Numbered from the stretch's first letter, positions 43,991 to 56,070 are shown. The stretch is DNA of 64,000 nucleotides from Chrysopilus asiliformis (GCA_964034945.1 OZ035961.1:86694124-86758123), one strand, 5' to 3'. Made by a program: numbers and translations. The notes: generated from the sequence alone by a model not told the origin.

Positions 43991-45033
43991 AACCTCGGTT
44001 AATAATTCGTTAATACCTTTCTTCTTGGGCATTTTCTTGGGAGTAGAGACATTCGCATTGTCCAAAAAGGCGTCCGCAAAACTTAATTCAGAAACCCCTT
44101 CATTTGACGTGGATGTGTACAAATCATGTGATGGGTGTGCTTCAGTGAATGTCGTACTTGTGGAAGCACCGCTGTCAACTAGTTCCTCCCTCGAGAAATT
44201 TCCTGATGTCATACGCTTTCCTCTAATTTGAGCAATGTATCATATTTTGTTTGCACTATTGTTGGTGCGTACCGAGGAAACTGGAATATATGTCGAGGTA
44301 ACTGGAGTACATGCTGAGGAGATGGAAGTACATTCGGGGTTACTTTTATGATTGCCCACTGACGTAGTTGCAGGACAATCCTCTGACGATATCGATGGAC
44401 CGCTGGAAAAAGTTCCTGAATAGTCACTTTCTGGAACAGTGGAACTCGTCGAGGATTTTCGGACATGAAGTGCCTTAGGGTCCAAACTGGCAATAGTGTG
44501 ACTAACGCCTGCTAATGGCCTATCTCCAAAAGATTCTTCCATTTGTTCCAGAAATGCAAAATTTGATGGAGCAGCGCCAGTTTTCTTTTCATTATCCTTA
44601 CTGCTTTTGAAGGCTTTCATAAGTTCTTCATCTTCGTTTGCATTTGTTTTACATTTAATGGACTTTGCTGGAAAAGAATTAATGCTTTGTATTATTTTTT
44701 TCATCAAATAGTGAAATGAATTCTTACTAAAATATCCAAGGCCAGCATATCTTCCAGGACATTTTGAAATGCAAATTTCTTTTTGCGATGATGCAAAAAT
44801 TCCTCCTTTCGTACTGAATAGCAATTTAATAATGTTTTAGTCTCTGCAGACGTCCAAATTCTTTGTTGGCTAAAATCGATTAATGTATAAGTGACAGATC
44901 TAAAGTTGAGTAAAATTTTCATAAAAGGAAATTTTAAATTTCCCATTGATCTGTATACTGAGCGGATCATGATCCCGATAAAACTCGGGTTGCGAATTTG
45001 TATGAGAGTTAATCCGGATCTCTGATCGATCAT
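43991..45033 (-). pseudogene. Myb/SANT-like DNA-binding protein ORF
   Basis: Minus strand: a Myb/SANT-like (trihelix) domain near 44870-44715 (RIWTSAETKTLLNCYSVRKE), a frame change, GYFSKNSFHYLMKK, then a Ser/Thr-rich tail to 44240. One TGA follows, and the same frame continues (IRGKRMTSGNFSREELVDSG) to about 43990, where the helicase-like sequence starts. Such proteins are encoded by host genes and as second ORFs of Harbinger and other transposons. Two lesions make it a pseudogene here. Confidence 0.55.
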
Positions 45034-45088
45034 TAAAAAAATTGCTAGTGAGTCATACTATTCAAATTATTTCAAAATGCAAACTCCT

Positions 45089-45150
45089 TTCTAGTGAGCC
45101 TCAACCTTATTCTAGAGAGCCTCAACCTTATTGTAGAGAGCCTCAACACC
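45089..45150 (+). repeat. Tandem repeat, three units of about 21 bp
   Basis: The unit is 'ctagagagcctcaaccttatt'. The rest of 45034-45770 is AT-rich without a supported gene. Confidence 0.85.
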
Positions 45151-45772
45151 TTTTATTGATCTATTTTTAGAATATTTTTCACACACAGGTACTAAACCTT
45201 TTTAAATCATATATTACATTTTTATTTACTAGGTAGATATATAGTAAAACCGGCTTAATACTCTTGCTACAACTAGCTGTTTCATCGTAAGACGATGATT
45301 CTTCTGAAGGGATAATCTGAAAAATTTGAAAATTTGTTTAGTAATGCAAAGTTTAGGTGAAAAACTTCCCCTTTTTCTCCAACATTATCAATATCCAGAA
45401 ATTTGATATGTTCAAAACACCATAATTTTACTTGGTAAATTTCATCTACACCAGCTCCACTTTTCTTGGAATTTCTTATATTGTTTTTTTCTCGTAGATA
45501 TTGAGTGCGGATATATTTAAGTTTAATTTTTAAATCGGATAAAACATTTCACATTTTCTAATAGTTCTTCGAAACATCTTTCACGTTTCACGCGATCTGT
45601 GTAATTAGGATCAATACAATTGTACAATATTGGGTTGGCTTCCCATAACTCAATTAATTTAATAGTATCTGCTTTAGTCAAATTTGCCAACTTTACTTTT
45701 CCACTTTTTGAATTATTAACTTTAATATTCCATTCATTTTTTCACTAAGTCAACACGATTCTTTCCATCACT

Positions 45773-46195
45773 TCAGGTTTGTAAATATCGTCGACTCCTG
45801 CACCGCTTTTCTTGCACTTTTATTAACTCTTGGATGTAGGTTGACTTTATATTCTTTATTTTGACTTTGAGTTTTCCTACTGTTAAGCCTTCCATATCCA
45901 TTTCCCGGGCAATCTGTTCATATGCCAATTCCCGTAGGTTTTTCGCCAGAACTTCTTCAGTACCACAATTTGAGAAGTAAGGACCGTCGTTTTCAGTCGG
46001 TTTCTGTGCCATAGGACTACTTTCCAACCGAAAATGCTCCTTGGCTACCTCCTGAAGACGTCGGATATCCCACGGTACAACTATTAAAAGTCGTCCGAAA
46101 ACCTTCATAAGTCGGTTGCACGGGCCATTTTCACGACTGGCACAGGAAAATACGTCACACAACGACAAACAATTCTCAGCAGAAAATCCTGACAC
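45773..46195 (-). pseudogene. MADF-like domain ORF
   Basis: A 140-codon frame. Residues 85-130 (LRELAYEQIAREMDMEGLTV, then KVKIKNIKSTYIQELIKVQE) fit the C-terminal helices of a MADF/Myb-like domain, where 'W..IA..' precedes 'K..WKNLR..Y..EL'. The expected N-terminal tryptophan helix is poor and the ORF has no partner exon, so it is probably a transposon remnant. Confidence 0.4.
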
Positions 46196-47309
46196 AATTT
46201 GATTTACACTGATATTGGTTAAGCGAAAACATAAACACGAAGAGAAAACAATTTGAAAATTAAATTACATAAAAAAACGATGATTTTTAGACGATTTGGA
46301 GAACATTCACTTTTAATAACGATTTTATAGAGCTTTTCCAGTTCAAATTAACAAACCCTTAGAAATGTTCGACGAATATCTTCGTAAAATTTCACGCGAC
46401 CTGCAGAAAATGCTTTTTACACAATTTTTTGCACTAAATAATTCTTTTCCGCGATAATATTTGAACAATTTTTTACTCGAATAGTATAAAAATGTCACTT
46501 AAATACCTTGAAAACACAATACTGATCACTCAAACGCCTTTTTAAGACACATGCCGGTTAAAATTTCGATTATTAAATTAATTTATGTTGTGATGCTTCA
46601 AAATGTTTCATGGTTTATAAAAAGGGTAGATAAACTTGAGAAAATTGACGATATTGTTCTATTATTTTTGTATCTTTCTCTAGTGAATTCTTTAATTCAA
46701 TGAATTCTGTTGATTCGTTTATTGAACGTATTGCAGTTCCGGCAGAATTATTTCGTCATTTGGTGAATTATATAATGATTCAGTAATTTTTAAAATTGGC
46801 TGTAATTCTGAATAATGTCCGTTGAAGTTGAAGTTGGCTTTGATTGCTGTTTTCATGTTAAAATTTTGAGTATGTAAGCGAGATATTTTAATTTAACTGA
46901 AACACCGGTAACTATGATGCAATAATTTATTTTACAAAATCAAACATGTCATTTACAAGTACGTACGATCACTTTCAGTACTTATTGCGAAGTAACTCCT
47001 TACAGCCAGAGATCTGTCTCCCCTTGATTCACCGCCCGCCCGCTTGCCAGAAAAGAACAACTAAAGGACGGGAGAATGAAAAGGTGGTCGCTTGATCGCA
47101 ACGGCATTTTCGGTGTTCCGTTTATTAATTTTTTTTATTAGTATCTCCAGTATTGCCACAAGTACTAGAAAGTATTCTTGTAGAATACTAATTTCTTCCG
47201 AACTATTTTCGTCTTCTAAAGTTTCTTTCATTAAAGGCCTCTTTATGCAATTATGCTAATGTTTTCTTACACTTGGAAGATGCACTAAGGACATGATGAA
47301 AACTAGTTC
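46196..47309. other. No gene seen
   Basis: AT-rich, with one GC-rich patch near 47030-47060 (ccgcccgcccgcttgcc). No ORF or terminal repeat supported. Confidence 0.4.
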
Positions 47310-47311
47310 TA

Positions 47312-48602
47312 CAGGGTTAGGCAATTGAAGTGTTACTTATTCAAACGATCATATTTTTTTTGTGTGAAATAATTTTTTATTGATTCAAATTACAAAAATG
47401 TGGAAATAATCAAAATTTCAGAATCCATTCACTTTAGCTCGATGTGGCCACCTTTTGCCTTGACTATCAAACGGTTAAGAAATGAGTCGCATGCTGCACG
47501 AATATGATCTTGCGGTATTTTGGCCCATTCCCGTACAATGGCTTTCTTCAGCGCATCCATACTGGCATATTTTTTAGTCCTCACCTTACTCTCCAAAATA
47601 TCCCAGATGGAATAGTCCATCGGATTTGCATCTGGCGAATTCGAAAGCCATTGTGTGGACGAAATAAAGTGTGGAACATGCTTTTCTAACCATTCTTGGT
47701 TCACACGAACTTTATCTTGCGGGAACGTCCATGGTCTACGGCCGAAATGTTTGCGTGCCCACGGCTTTAAAGCAGCTTCCAAAACATTTTCCCGATAATA
47801 AGTCGCATTGACTTTGACACCAGGCTGGATGAAAACGATTGGACAGCGTCTATCGGCGGTCACAGCTGCCCATACCATTACTTGAGATGGAAAATTACTT
47901 CGGGTGGCCGTTCGTAGGCTCAAATTTTCGTAAGTGCGATCAGTTAAGTAAACACGATCATTTTGAGAGTTTATGAACTGCTCAATAGGAAAATTTTTCT
48001 CATCAGAGAACACAATGTTTGGAAATTCGCCACGTTCGTGCAAGCGTAACAACTCCTTTGCTCTTTCAAGTCTAACTTTTATTTTGCTTTGGTGAAAGAT
48101 CGTGTGCCTTTTGGAACTTGTAAGGCTTTACCTTGAGCTTATTTTGGATATTTTCAAAAATATTTTCAGGGATATTTTCAGTTCTTTGGCCATTTGATTA
48201 CCACTACGACGTGGATTTCGTTGAAGTCGAGCCTTCACTTTCCGAACCATTTCAGGTGATGTTGCTGTTTTTTTTCGTCCACCACCATAACGTTTGGCAA
48301 TGCTGCCTGTACCATTATAACGATTTATGGTGCGATACACAAACATTTTATTCACTTTGAGATGGCTCAGCTCACGAACAATAGCTGGTTGTGATTTTCC
48401 AGCCAAATATAACGCAATCACACTATTACGTTTGAGTTCCATTTCGAATAACTTTTGTTCTATAAAACTTAGATGCAAATGCTTGTGGTAGCTTGTAAAC
48501 AATATATACAGTTGTCATTGGTATGAATTTGACATAGCTGGCATTATCGCTTTCCCAGTATTGCAAATGTGAAGTTGGTAACACTTCAATCGCCTAACCC
48601 TG
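47312..48602 (-). mobile_element. Full-length Tc1-like element
   Basis: 1291 bp. The inverted ends match over about 25 bp with one mismatch (CAGGGTTAGGCAATTGAAGT...), with TA on both sides (47310-47311 and 48603-48604). Length and ends match a complete Tc1-like element; the gene inside is decayed. Confidence 0.95.
47429..48442 (-). pseudogene. Tc1-like transposase, decayed
   Basis: It starts MELKRNSVIALYLAGKSQPA (48442). Two N-terminal HTHs follow (VYRTINRYNGTGSIAKRYGG and a KARLQRNPRRSGNQMAKEL stretch). The frame breaks near 48130, then the nuclease runs from about 48052: D1 in FSDEKNF, a second motif PQDKVRVN where QDGAPAH is expected, with a few residues missing, and SPDANPMDYSIW. Only 32 residues separate the last two catalytic positions, fewer than in any active Tc1 relative, so a small deletion removed part of the active site. 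Confidence 0.87.
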
Positions 48603-48604
48603 TA

Positions 48605-49398
48605 TAAATTGTTGTACATCTGTTTGTGACATCCGAAAAGTATTGTTGGGGTCTTTTTGAAACAGTTTTGTTTGTTCAGCAATTGGGAAATATTTTCAGA
48701 AAAAATTGAAAAATTGTTTCTAATTCTAAAATCTCATTGGCGTCGGGATTTGCATTGCTGTCGTCGTCTTTGCGTAACAAAGGAGATATTGTTACAGTGA
48801 AGTTACCTGTAGGGGGAGTGCGGGAGACTTAAACCACTTTTTACTTGAAGGGCTATAAAAATGTATGTGTATAGATTTTGACTTCTAGAAAATAAAACAC
48901 AATCTTTTTATTACACATCTGCTTTTATTGAACTCTGATGGAAAAGAGAGCGAACTGATTCTATACAAAAAAGAAGAACGAAGAAGTAAGAAACAGTGTA
49001 GCCAACGCGGCTCGTTATAATGATAGACAAAACGTAATAGTCGCGTTCCTTATGATTCTGAACAGTATGACGGTGATTACATTTGGATGTGGTGTGTTTC
49101 GTTACATCTTTCGTGACGTACCTTTCGTATTCAGATTGGCCGTACCTGGTTTTGGTCGTTGTTTGACGTTTAGAACATTCATATTAAAGTAACCTTTTTA
49201 GGTCTTCAAACACTTTTATTAATTACTTTGAATAATTTTACATTGGCGTAAAACTCAGCCCTCTTTATCTCCTCTTTATCTTCTTCTCGAGTGCCAGGTG
49301 CCTTCGTATTCACCAAAATATTCCAGCATTGCCAGACCGACCTCCTACACCTTAAAATTGAGCGTCTGATTTGTTTCATATTTGTTGAAAAATTTAAT
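48605..49398. other. No gene seen
   Basis: AT-rich. 'gggggagtgcgggagacttaaacc' near 48812 resembles stretches near 12285 and 27082. A terminal repeat of the following Harbinger gene could lie here but was not found. Confidence 0.35.
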
Positions 49399-50145
49399 AT
49401 GGATGATCTAATTGCGATACAAAGTATTTTGCGCATCATCAGCTGGTGCTCTATTTTTATGTGTAGTCAAAGAACGAATGAAAAAACCACGAAAACGGCG
49501 GAAATGGGTAAAATTATGAAAACAAAAACGAGAAACGAGTGGCTCTTATCATCTACTGTCTCAAGAATTACGTCTACAGGATAAGGAAGCTTACAGGAGT
49601 TACTTAAGGATGTATGAAGAATATATTAAAGAAATTTTGAATCTAATAAAGGATGACATAAGCAAACAAGACACCTTTCTTCGAAATGCTATCCCAGCTG
49701 AGGAAAAATTGTCGGTGGCATTGAGATTTTTAGCTACAGGCGAAAGCTTTAGGAGCATGGAATTTCGAACCAGGTTATCACTGGCGTTAATTTGCAACAC
49801 TGTTCCTCAAGTTTGTTATTTAATCTATAAAAAACTCAAGGATAAGTACTTAAAGGTAAGAAAAATGTACTACCATTCAATAGCACTTAAAAGAAAATTA
49901 TTTTCCCGTTTCCCACAACGCATGAAGAATGGAAAGAAATAGCCAACCAATTTTCTCAACGTTGGCAGTTCCCATTATGTATTGGAGCACTAGATGGAAA
50001 ACATGTCGGTTTTATTATAATTATAAGAGATTTCATAGCATCGTCCTATTGGCAATGTGTGACGCTAGTTATAAATTCACGTTTGTCTATATAGGAAGCA
50101 ATGGCCGTATGAGCGATGGAGGAATTTTGAACAAAAGCGATTTAA

Positions 50146-50396
50146 AGCTCGATCCAGACTACACGATGTACGGGGTACGAGATACGAGGTTTTTGGTTTC
50201 CTCGTACATGGAACTGCATCCACACTGCACAGGGTTTTGCTCATTCGTGTACGCGGTTACCACGTACGAGGATAATCAAACAGCTTCTGATTTTACTCAC
50301 TAGGTGAAACCACGTGCAAATTTCCCATCCAAACACTCGATGTTCGGGGTACGTGCCAACCTCGTACCCCGTACATCGTGTAGTCTGGATCGAGCT
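50146..50396. mobile_element. MITE with TAA target duplication
   Basis: 251 bp. Inverted ends of about 37 bp (AGCTCGATCCAGACTACACG...), TAA on both sides (50143-50145 and 50397-50399). A Harbinger-type 3-bp TSD inside a Harbinger gene. The interior is nearly all 'gtacg/cgtac' palindromes. Confidence 0.9.
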
Positions 50397-50461
50397 TAAG
50401 ACAATTCATGTTTCAATCAAATCAATATCTACCACCAAACGAGAAAATTGGAAATGATAGA

Positions 50462-51303
50462 GGCTGCGTTCATAATTGCAGAAATCTATCGCAGTACTGC
50501 GCAAAAGTCAGCTGCGCGCAGACAGTCTGCGATGCAGCAGACTTTTGGACTGCTTTAGCTGCTGCAGTGTGTTCATAACCTGCTTGGCTGAGTAAAGAAA
50601 GAAATAGAGAATCTGACAGTTAAGATTTTCTATTGACAGTTTTCGTTTTTGATAGCGCTGTACACGAATATTTTCGTTGTCTCCAATAAAATGAGCAATT
50701 CTCGATTGCATACAAACTCCGAAGTCAAATGTATTAAAGGCTTTTCGTATTTTGGAGAAGAAAAGAAAACGCCGTCGTTTTTTGCTAAGTCGAGTGATCA
50801 GACGCAATATTACACAATATTTTGTTATACGTGACAAGCAAATTACCAAATTTCTTTTTGACATCGTCTTGCGAGAACGGAAAATCGGCTTTAATTTCTG
50901 TGATGTTACGTAGAACCATTTTCCACAAAGCAGATTTCTTTCGCTCCCCGGAATTCAACATTCGCTCTAATTTAAGTCGTTCAACAATCAAAAGCTTTCA
51001 AGCTGACGCTCTCCACTTTTTGTCATCCCGCAACTCATTAAAACTCAAAATTTTAATGTAATTTTTCACATTTTATTAATGTTATTTACGAGTACTTAGA
51101 TCTCGCTATCGCTGTCCGCCATTATTTCACATGTTACTTTCTGCTGCGTTATCGTCAGCTAAATTTCTTTACTGCGCTTGCTGCGCAGTTGCTGCCGAAA
51201 ATTTTCTGCAGGCTGCTTTCATGAACGCACTGCACACTGCGCAGATATGATGATGAACGCGCTGCTTTAGTACTGCGTTAGATCTGCAATTATGAACGCG
51301 GCC
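50462..51303 (-). mobile_element. Transposon with Myb/SANT-like ORF, AGA target duplication
   Basis: 842 bp. The inverted ends match at 19 of 20 positions (GGCTGCGTTCATAATTGCAG), with AGA on both sides (50459-50461 and 51304-51306). Subterminal 'ctgcgca/tgcgcag' motifs are dense. It carries a decayed ORF on the minus strand (next entry). The superfamily is uncertain; the 3-bp TSD fits Harbinger-like elements. Confidence 0.87.
50600..51060 (-). pseudogene. Myb/SANT-like DNA-binding ORF inside the 842-bp element
   Basis: Minus strand: FNELRDDKKWRASA, one stop, then LIVERLKLERMLNSGERKKS, ALWKMVLRNITEIKADFPFS and DDVKKKFGNLLVTYNKI. That is a complete helical Myb/SANT-like pattern (W in helix 1, 'KF.NLL..Y' in helix 3). 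A frame change and a basic tail (RVQRYQKRKLS) follow. It resembles the DNA-binding partner proteins of Harbinger-type transposons. Damaged, with a TGA near 51005. Confidence 0.6.
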
Positions 51304-51998
51304 AGAATTTTGCCTTACGTCATAGTTGGCGATGATGCATTTCCCCTGGAAACACATCTGATGAAGCCATATCCTTACCGTACTACCGACCGAGAAAAAC
51401 AGATTTTCAACTATCGTTTAAGCCATGCGAGGCAAACTATTGAACATTCTTTCGGCATTTTAAGTAATCGATTTAGAGTTTTACAAACAACAATTTATTT
51501 GCACCCAACAAAGGTTAAATTAATCATCCAAGCGGCTTGTGCCCTCCATAACATGTTGATTGCAAAAAATGACAATTATATAGATCCAATACAGCTAAAT
51601 ACAAACAAAATAACGGAAGATCATACAAAAAAAGGGACCAAAATCCTAGAAACCATTCCAAATTTGCGTCAGGAGTTCGAAACGAATTTGCTGATTATTT
51701 CATGAAAGAAGGAGCAATCCCATGGCAGGAAGCCTATATTTGATTCATTAACACATATTGTAAAGACGATTATGATTTTAAAATAAATAAAATTGAGAAG
51801 TGTATTTAATTTAATTAACTTTGAAGATATAAAAGAGTTAGCTTAAGTAGTAATCTTGCTCTAAAATTTAAACATTGTATTTACATAATTTTAGATAAAA
51901 AAAGACTAATTTAATCAAAGTCATCGTGTTGAATAATTTCATGAACCTCAAATCCAAACAAATCTTGGTTGTCCGGTTGGTCTGGTGTGATGTCACAA

Positions 51999-52507
51999 TT
52001 TTAAATGCCCGTCGATGAATTTCCTTCATGTGTTTTTGACAGCTCTTCGGATCGTAAAGTTTCTTTTAATGGACGGCCTTTTAATATTTTCACGCTTAAT
52101 ATTTTGGGCTTATCTGCATCCGTGCTGACTGTTTTGAAGGTAGAGTCGACAAGTGTGCCAAATTTTAGATAATTAGGTGGTGGCAATTCTACGGGCTTTG
52201 AAAAGGTGATTCTTATTGCTGGAATCCCAGGAGAAAAGTTTTCATCATTGATCTTTTTTGGCGTTGAATGAGATGGATAGGAACAATTTTTGTCATATTG
52301 CTTCTTCTAGAGGTTCCGCTGCTGAGCATCTCTTGAAATGTCCAATATTTTCCACTTTGTCTCTAGGAAAATCTCTTCGGACAATCCTGTGGTCTCAGTT
52401 TCAATAAACTTCCCTAAGTTATATTGCGGAGTTCGCTGAGATATACTTTTGGCGAAATTCCCAGCCATTTCCAAAAACTGAATTAACGAACAATTTTTGA
52501 ATACCAA
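51999..52507 (-). pseudogene. Possible second ORF of the Harbinger element
   Basis: Two minus-strand frames: 52507-52307 (GNFAKSISQRTPQYNLGKFI, ETKWKILDISRDAQQR) and, after a frame change, IRITFSKPVELPPPNYLKFG to GRPLKETLRSEELSKTHEGN, ending at 51999. It converges on the transposase gene, the layout of many PIF/Harbinger elements whose second ORF codes for a DNA-binding partner. No clear Myb motif remains, so the assignment rests on position. Confidence 0.4.
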
Positions 52508-53804
52508 AAAGAAAACAGAAAAATACTATAATTGCATAGATGCATTTTCCATTTATATTTCCATTACCTTATTGGTTTTGTATTTTATTAACTTTACTAA
52601 AACTTATTCTCAACACGGTAAGAATCTGAAATAGAAAATAAAATAATATTAATTTGCATGAAATAGAAATAATTGAAAATTATAAAATTTAATCATTTGA
52701 AAACATATTAAATTCTCGATTTTATTAATCATCTGTTAAAAAAAATTGTATCAATCCGACTATACTTTGTCTACAACATTGAATTTTAATACAATCATTA
52801 TAATTTGATTTTCCGAGTTAGACCATGGCTTACATCTGTTTTTGTTACACAACACAATTATAATAAGTTAATATTATTAACAAAATATAATAACGCTAAA
52901 TATGTTTTTTTGACAAATAATGCAGAAAAAATAATGGATAATCTATGTACGCATAGATTTACGATCAATAATTTTATATTTATCTTAATACTTCGGTATG
53001 TAAAATGTTAAAAAAATGTTTCCTATTATTTATAATTATAAGGTTTTTTTTATGATTTTAATAATAATTTTAATATTTTTAAGCATAAATAAATGAAAAA
53101 ATCGTTTTACCATTCGTGTTTTAAAAATATTATTGTTCCTTTTTGAATGGTTTTTTATATTTACTTTTATTAAAACATCACGGATATAATGTATTTTATA
53201 AAATAAAATCAATGCAAAATTAAAAGTTCATAATCATATTTTCAAGTATTTAACGTTTTTCTACTATGGCACTGATTTGTCACGAGGAAGGCGAAGATCA
53301 TCAACTGGCACCATACGCAAGAAATTGCTTAAAAGTCTAATAGTAAAACTGGGTTGATTTTAAAGACTGATCCGAGGCGGAATCGCGTAAAGTGATAGTA
53401 TCCTAGGTGATGATTTAAATTGATCATTTGCAAAAGTGGTATCGCGGAAAATGTTAACTTTCAATATTACATCTGTTAAAAATATAGAATGCACTTATGC
53501 AAAGACAGATTGGAAAAAAGGAAGAAAATAATCATCCTACAAATTGTCTTCCCCAACCGACGCACACGAGGTCATCCCACATTCGCAATTTCCGTATAGC
53601 AAGATGTGATTGGAGATTAATTTGTATGACATCGGGTTAACGCTGAAATTAGCATACAATCGACTTCAGTCGAAAGGCGGAAGTCCATAATTTCATAAAA
53701 TGTTGCATGGGGACTCTTGCCCAGGTACTACATTGACTTCTATTTTTGGTGTACTAGCTGGTAAATTTTTTAGTCCAATCTGTCAAATTTATTTGGTGGG
53801 CAAA
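52508..53804. other. No gene seen
   Basis: Very AT-rich to about 53250, then ordinary intergenic sequence. No ORF, terminal repeat or RNA gene supported. Confidence 0.4.
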
Positions 53805-54400
53805 TGGTGATAAAACAGTTCAGTTCAGTCTAGAAAAGAACGAATCTACCCACTGCCCTCTCAAATCTACTCCCGCTTTCCGCCGACTCAACGTGCTCCA
53901 AAATATTTCTTAACGAACAAACTTCTACTGCACAAACTTTAATCAAATAAATCTCTTTTATTACTTTCGATTATTTATAACTCAGAAACAAATTAACTAT
54001 CCCTTCGTTAAAACAAAATCCAAAGTAAAACTTAATACAAAATTCTCTACACAAACTTTTATTCTTTTCTAAAACAAATTCGAATTCAATGTCTCTCTAC
54101 AAACTCCAGGGTCTTTACTTATTCGTATCCAATGATAATCGATACGAATTGATTTTCAAACCACGATCACAAACCGAAACTATCTTGCGCAGGCGCAACT
54201 CGATTTCGAATTGAAATTTCCGGTGTTCGATGGACGGTGACTTTGGAATTTCCGTACAAGGGCGAATAATTATTGTTCTATGAATATAGTGACTGACGTC
54301 GTCATACCATTTTTAACCTAAATATTTTTCATTATTTCTTAGACACAGTGGTTTCCTCGCGGATTCTATTTCCATGGTGTTCTTCTTCGGCGTTCACACA
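53805..54400. mobile_element. Solo LTR with CAAA target duplication
   Basis: 596 bp, TGGTGATAAAACAG...GCGTTCACACA, with CAAA on both sides (53801-53804 and 54401-54404). TG/CA ends and a 4-bp TSD fit a Ty3/gypsy LTR. Composition is like the other LTRs here (AT-rich block 53930-54080). Less certain, since a 4-bp TSD can match by chance. Confidence 0.68.
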
Positions 54401-54644
54401 CAAAGTTTGCACCCGCGCGGAATAAGCGGTTGAATCGATGTGTCTGAATTAGGGAATGGAAACCGTTAAAATAATTTCATAACCGGTTAACGGTTAACTG
54501 ACTTTTTGAAAAAAATTTAACCGGTTATAACCGGTTAATAACCGTATACTTATTTTAGTTAAATATGATTAAAAAAAATACAAATAATACCAACAGTTGT
54601 TTTTATTAGAATACATTTTATTCAATTATCAATGTGTGGTCATA

Positions 54645-56070
54645 ATTTATCCCTTTTGGAAGTAAAAACGAAGAAAAGAAAGAGCATTTATTGTGTCGTC
54701 ATTTAATCGACATCGAAACTTATTGCACAAAAAAGCAGCAGAAAAAGCTCTCTCAGATTCTACGCTTGTGGGGCGGTATAGTTAATAAATCTGTGGTCAC
54801 AAGTTATAAGGGCTTAAGTCGAATTTCTTGATTTTTCAGGAGAAGCATTTTAATATTTATGAAACTTTAACTGTCGGTGGCAAAAGGGTATCAAACCGAA
54901 TTTAAAAATCTATAACTACAAAATATTATGAAAAGTAAGCTTTTTACGATTGGTTTAATCTGGTTTATTCAAACTTAATATTTTCAGAGAAATTAAGGAT
55001 TATTTTACTTTAGCCACTCTTTCAAAACTTTTTCATATCTTAGAAATGGCTACAATCAATGGCTAAAGTCAAGTTAAGCCCCTAAAAACCTATACCCTGA
55101 TTTGAAAAAGAGGCCAAAACAGACTTTAGCCTGCTCGTTTCGGAAAAGTTAAAAACGAAGAATGAACTAACTCGACTTAAGCCACTATTCCACGTGCAAA
55201 AACTATCAAAACAATGCAGCTTCTCACCCATAAGAGTGGATTAAGTCTATATAAAACTATATGGGATCTGACTTTAGCCGTTCTTCCAAATGCAACTTGG
55301 AATTTTTTTGACTTTATCCGTTTGGTGTAGTAGCCTATAACGGTCAAAAATGGTCGTAGAAACTAACGGGTCAGTGCAACTAAGAGCATTTTGAAAGGAG
55401 AACACGTTTTGTAAAAACATTGAAAACGGCTAAAGTCGAGTTAAGCCCTTATAACTTGTGACCACAGAAATAGTTATATGTATTTTCTAAATTACTTCCA
55501 CGCGATCCCCCGGATTCAAATAAAATCATTTCTGTTTTAATGGATTTAATCAAACGCTCATCAGTCGGAACCTTTTCTTTGTGGGCATTTGATTGAATTC
55601 CTCGGATGGCATCTTCTAATTCGTCATGCAAATCATTTTTTGAGGTTTTTGTAATCAGTTCTTCATTAACTGGAATTTCCTCCAATTCCTTAGCTGAAAA
55701 CGTGAAAGAAAATTGAATTGGCTAATAAATATAAGCAAAATTGATAAATTTATGTTTACCTTGAGCATATTAGATTTATCAATTGGACGATCCGGTTTCT
55801 CGTAGGAATAGCGAACAACCCCGATTCATCTTCCCTTGAATATTTTCCAGAGTGTAAGTATTGAAGGATCCCAGAATACTCTGTTCTTCTTTCGGCAATC
55901 CTAATCTTGAAAGCATCGAGTAATTCATTGCCAAGAATTGTATTTTGCTCTTTTAATTTTTTATAGGCAAAATTACGAACTGCATCCGCTGTGACCAAAT
56001 TTGATTCGCGACGACACAAAGCCTTGACTATCATTTTTACAGGCTCCAAAGCTCCATGGATATTTTCCAA
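54645..56070 (-). pseudogene. hAT transposase remains
   Basis: Minus strand: HGALEPVKMIVKALCRRESN, LVTADAVRNFAYKKLKEQNT and DAFKIRIAERRTEYSGILQY (56070-55770), a central-C-terminal hAT segment. A frame change leads to EEIPVNEELI... (55685-55470). After the MITE comes PTSVESERAFSAA, the dimerisation motif, at about 54735-54775, with a 1-nt frameshift in the following T run. The N-terminal BED finger and first catalytic region are missing. Confidence 0.77.
54791..55467. mobile_element. MITE inside the hAT element
   Basis: 677 bp. The inverted ends match over about 26 bp (CTGTGGTCACAAGTTATAAG), with AAAT on both sides (54787-54790 and 55468-55471). Several 'ctttagcc/ggctaaag' and 'aagtcga.ttaag' motifs lie in both orientations. 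A 4-bp TSD is unusual for the TA- and TTA-type MITEs in this window. Confidence 0.85.

Larger units (their letters stand above)
49399..51705 (+). pseudogene. PIF/Harbinger (HARBI1-like) transposase, split by two insertions
   Basis: Segments: MDDLIAIQSI at 49399. After frame changes, SYHLLSQELRLQDKEAYRSY and KLSVALRFLATGESFRSMEF. Then [15 protein letters not shown] (the first catalytic Asp of DDE_Tnp_4), with a deletion and frameshift before [38 protein letters not shown] precedes the first insertion, DLRQFMFQSNQYLPPNEKIG follows it, and after the second come ILPYVIVGDDAFPLETHLMK and RQTIEHSFGILSNRFRVLQT, ending at TGA 51703-51705. Removing both insertions leaves a continuous frame from FHSIVL to the end. 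The lesions around 49560-50005 make it inactive today. Confidence 0.87.

Noticed and set aside
49861..49898. 38-bp GT-AG 'intron' in the Harbinger gene that would join KYLK to FPTTHEEW
   Set aside because: Too short for a spliceosomal intron; more likely a frameshift in a decayed gene.
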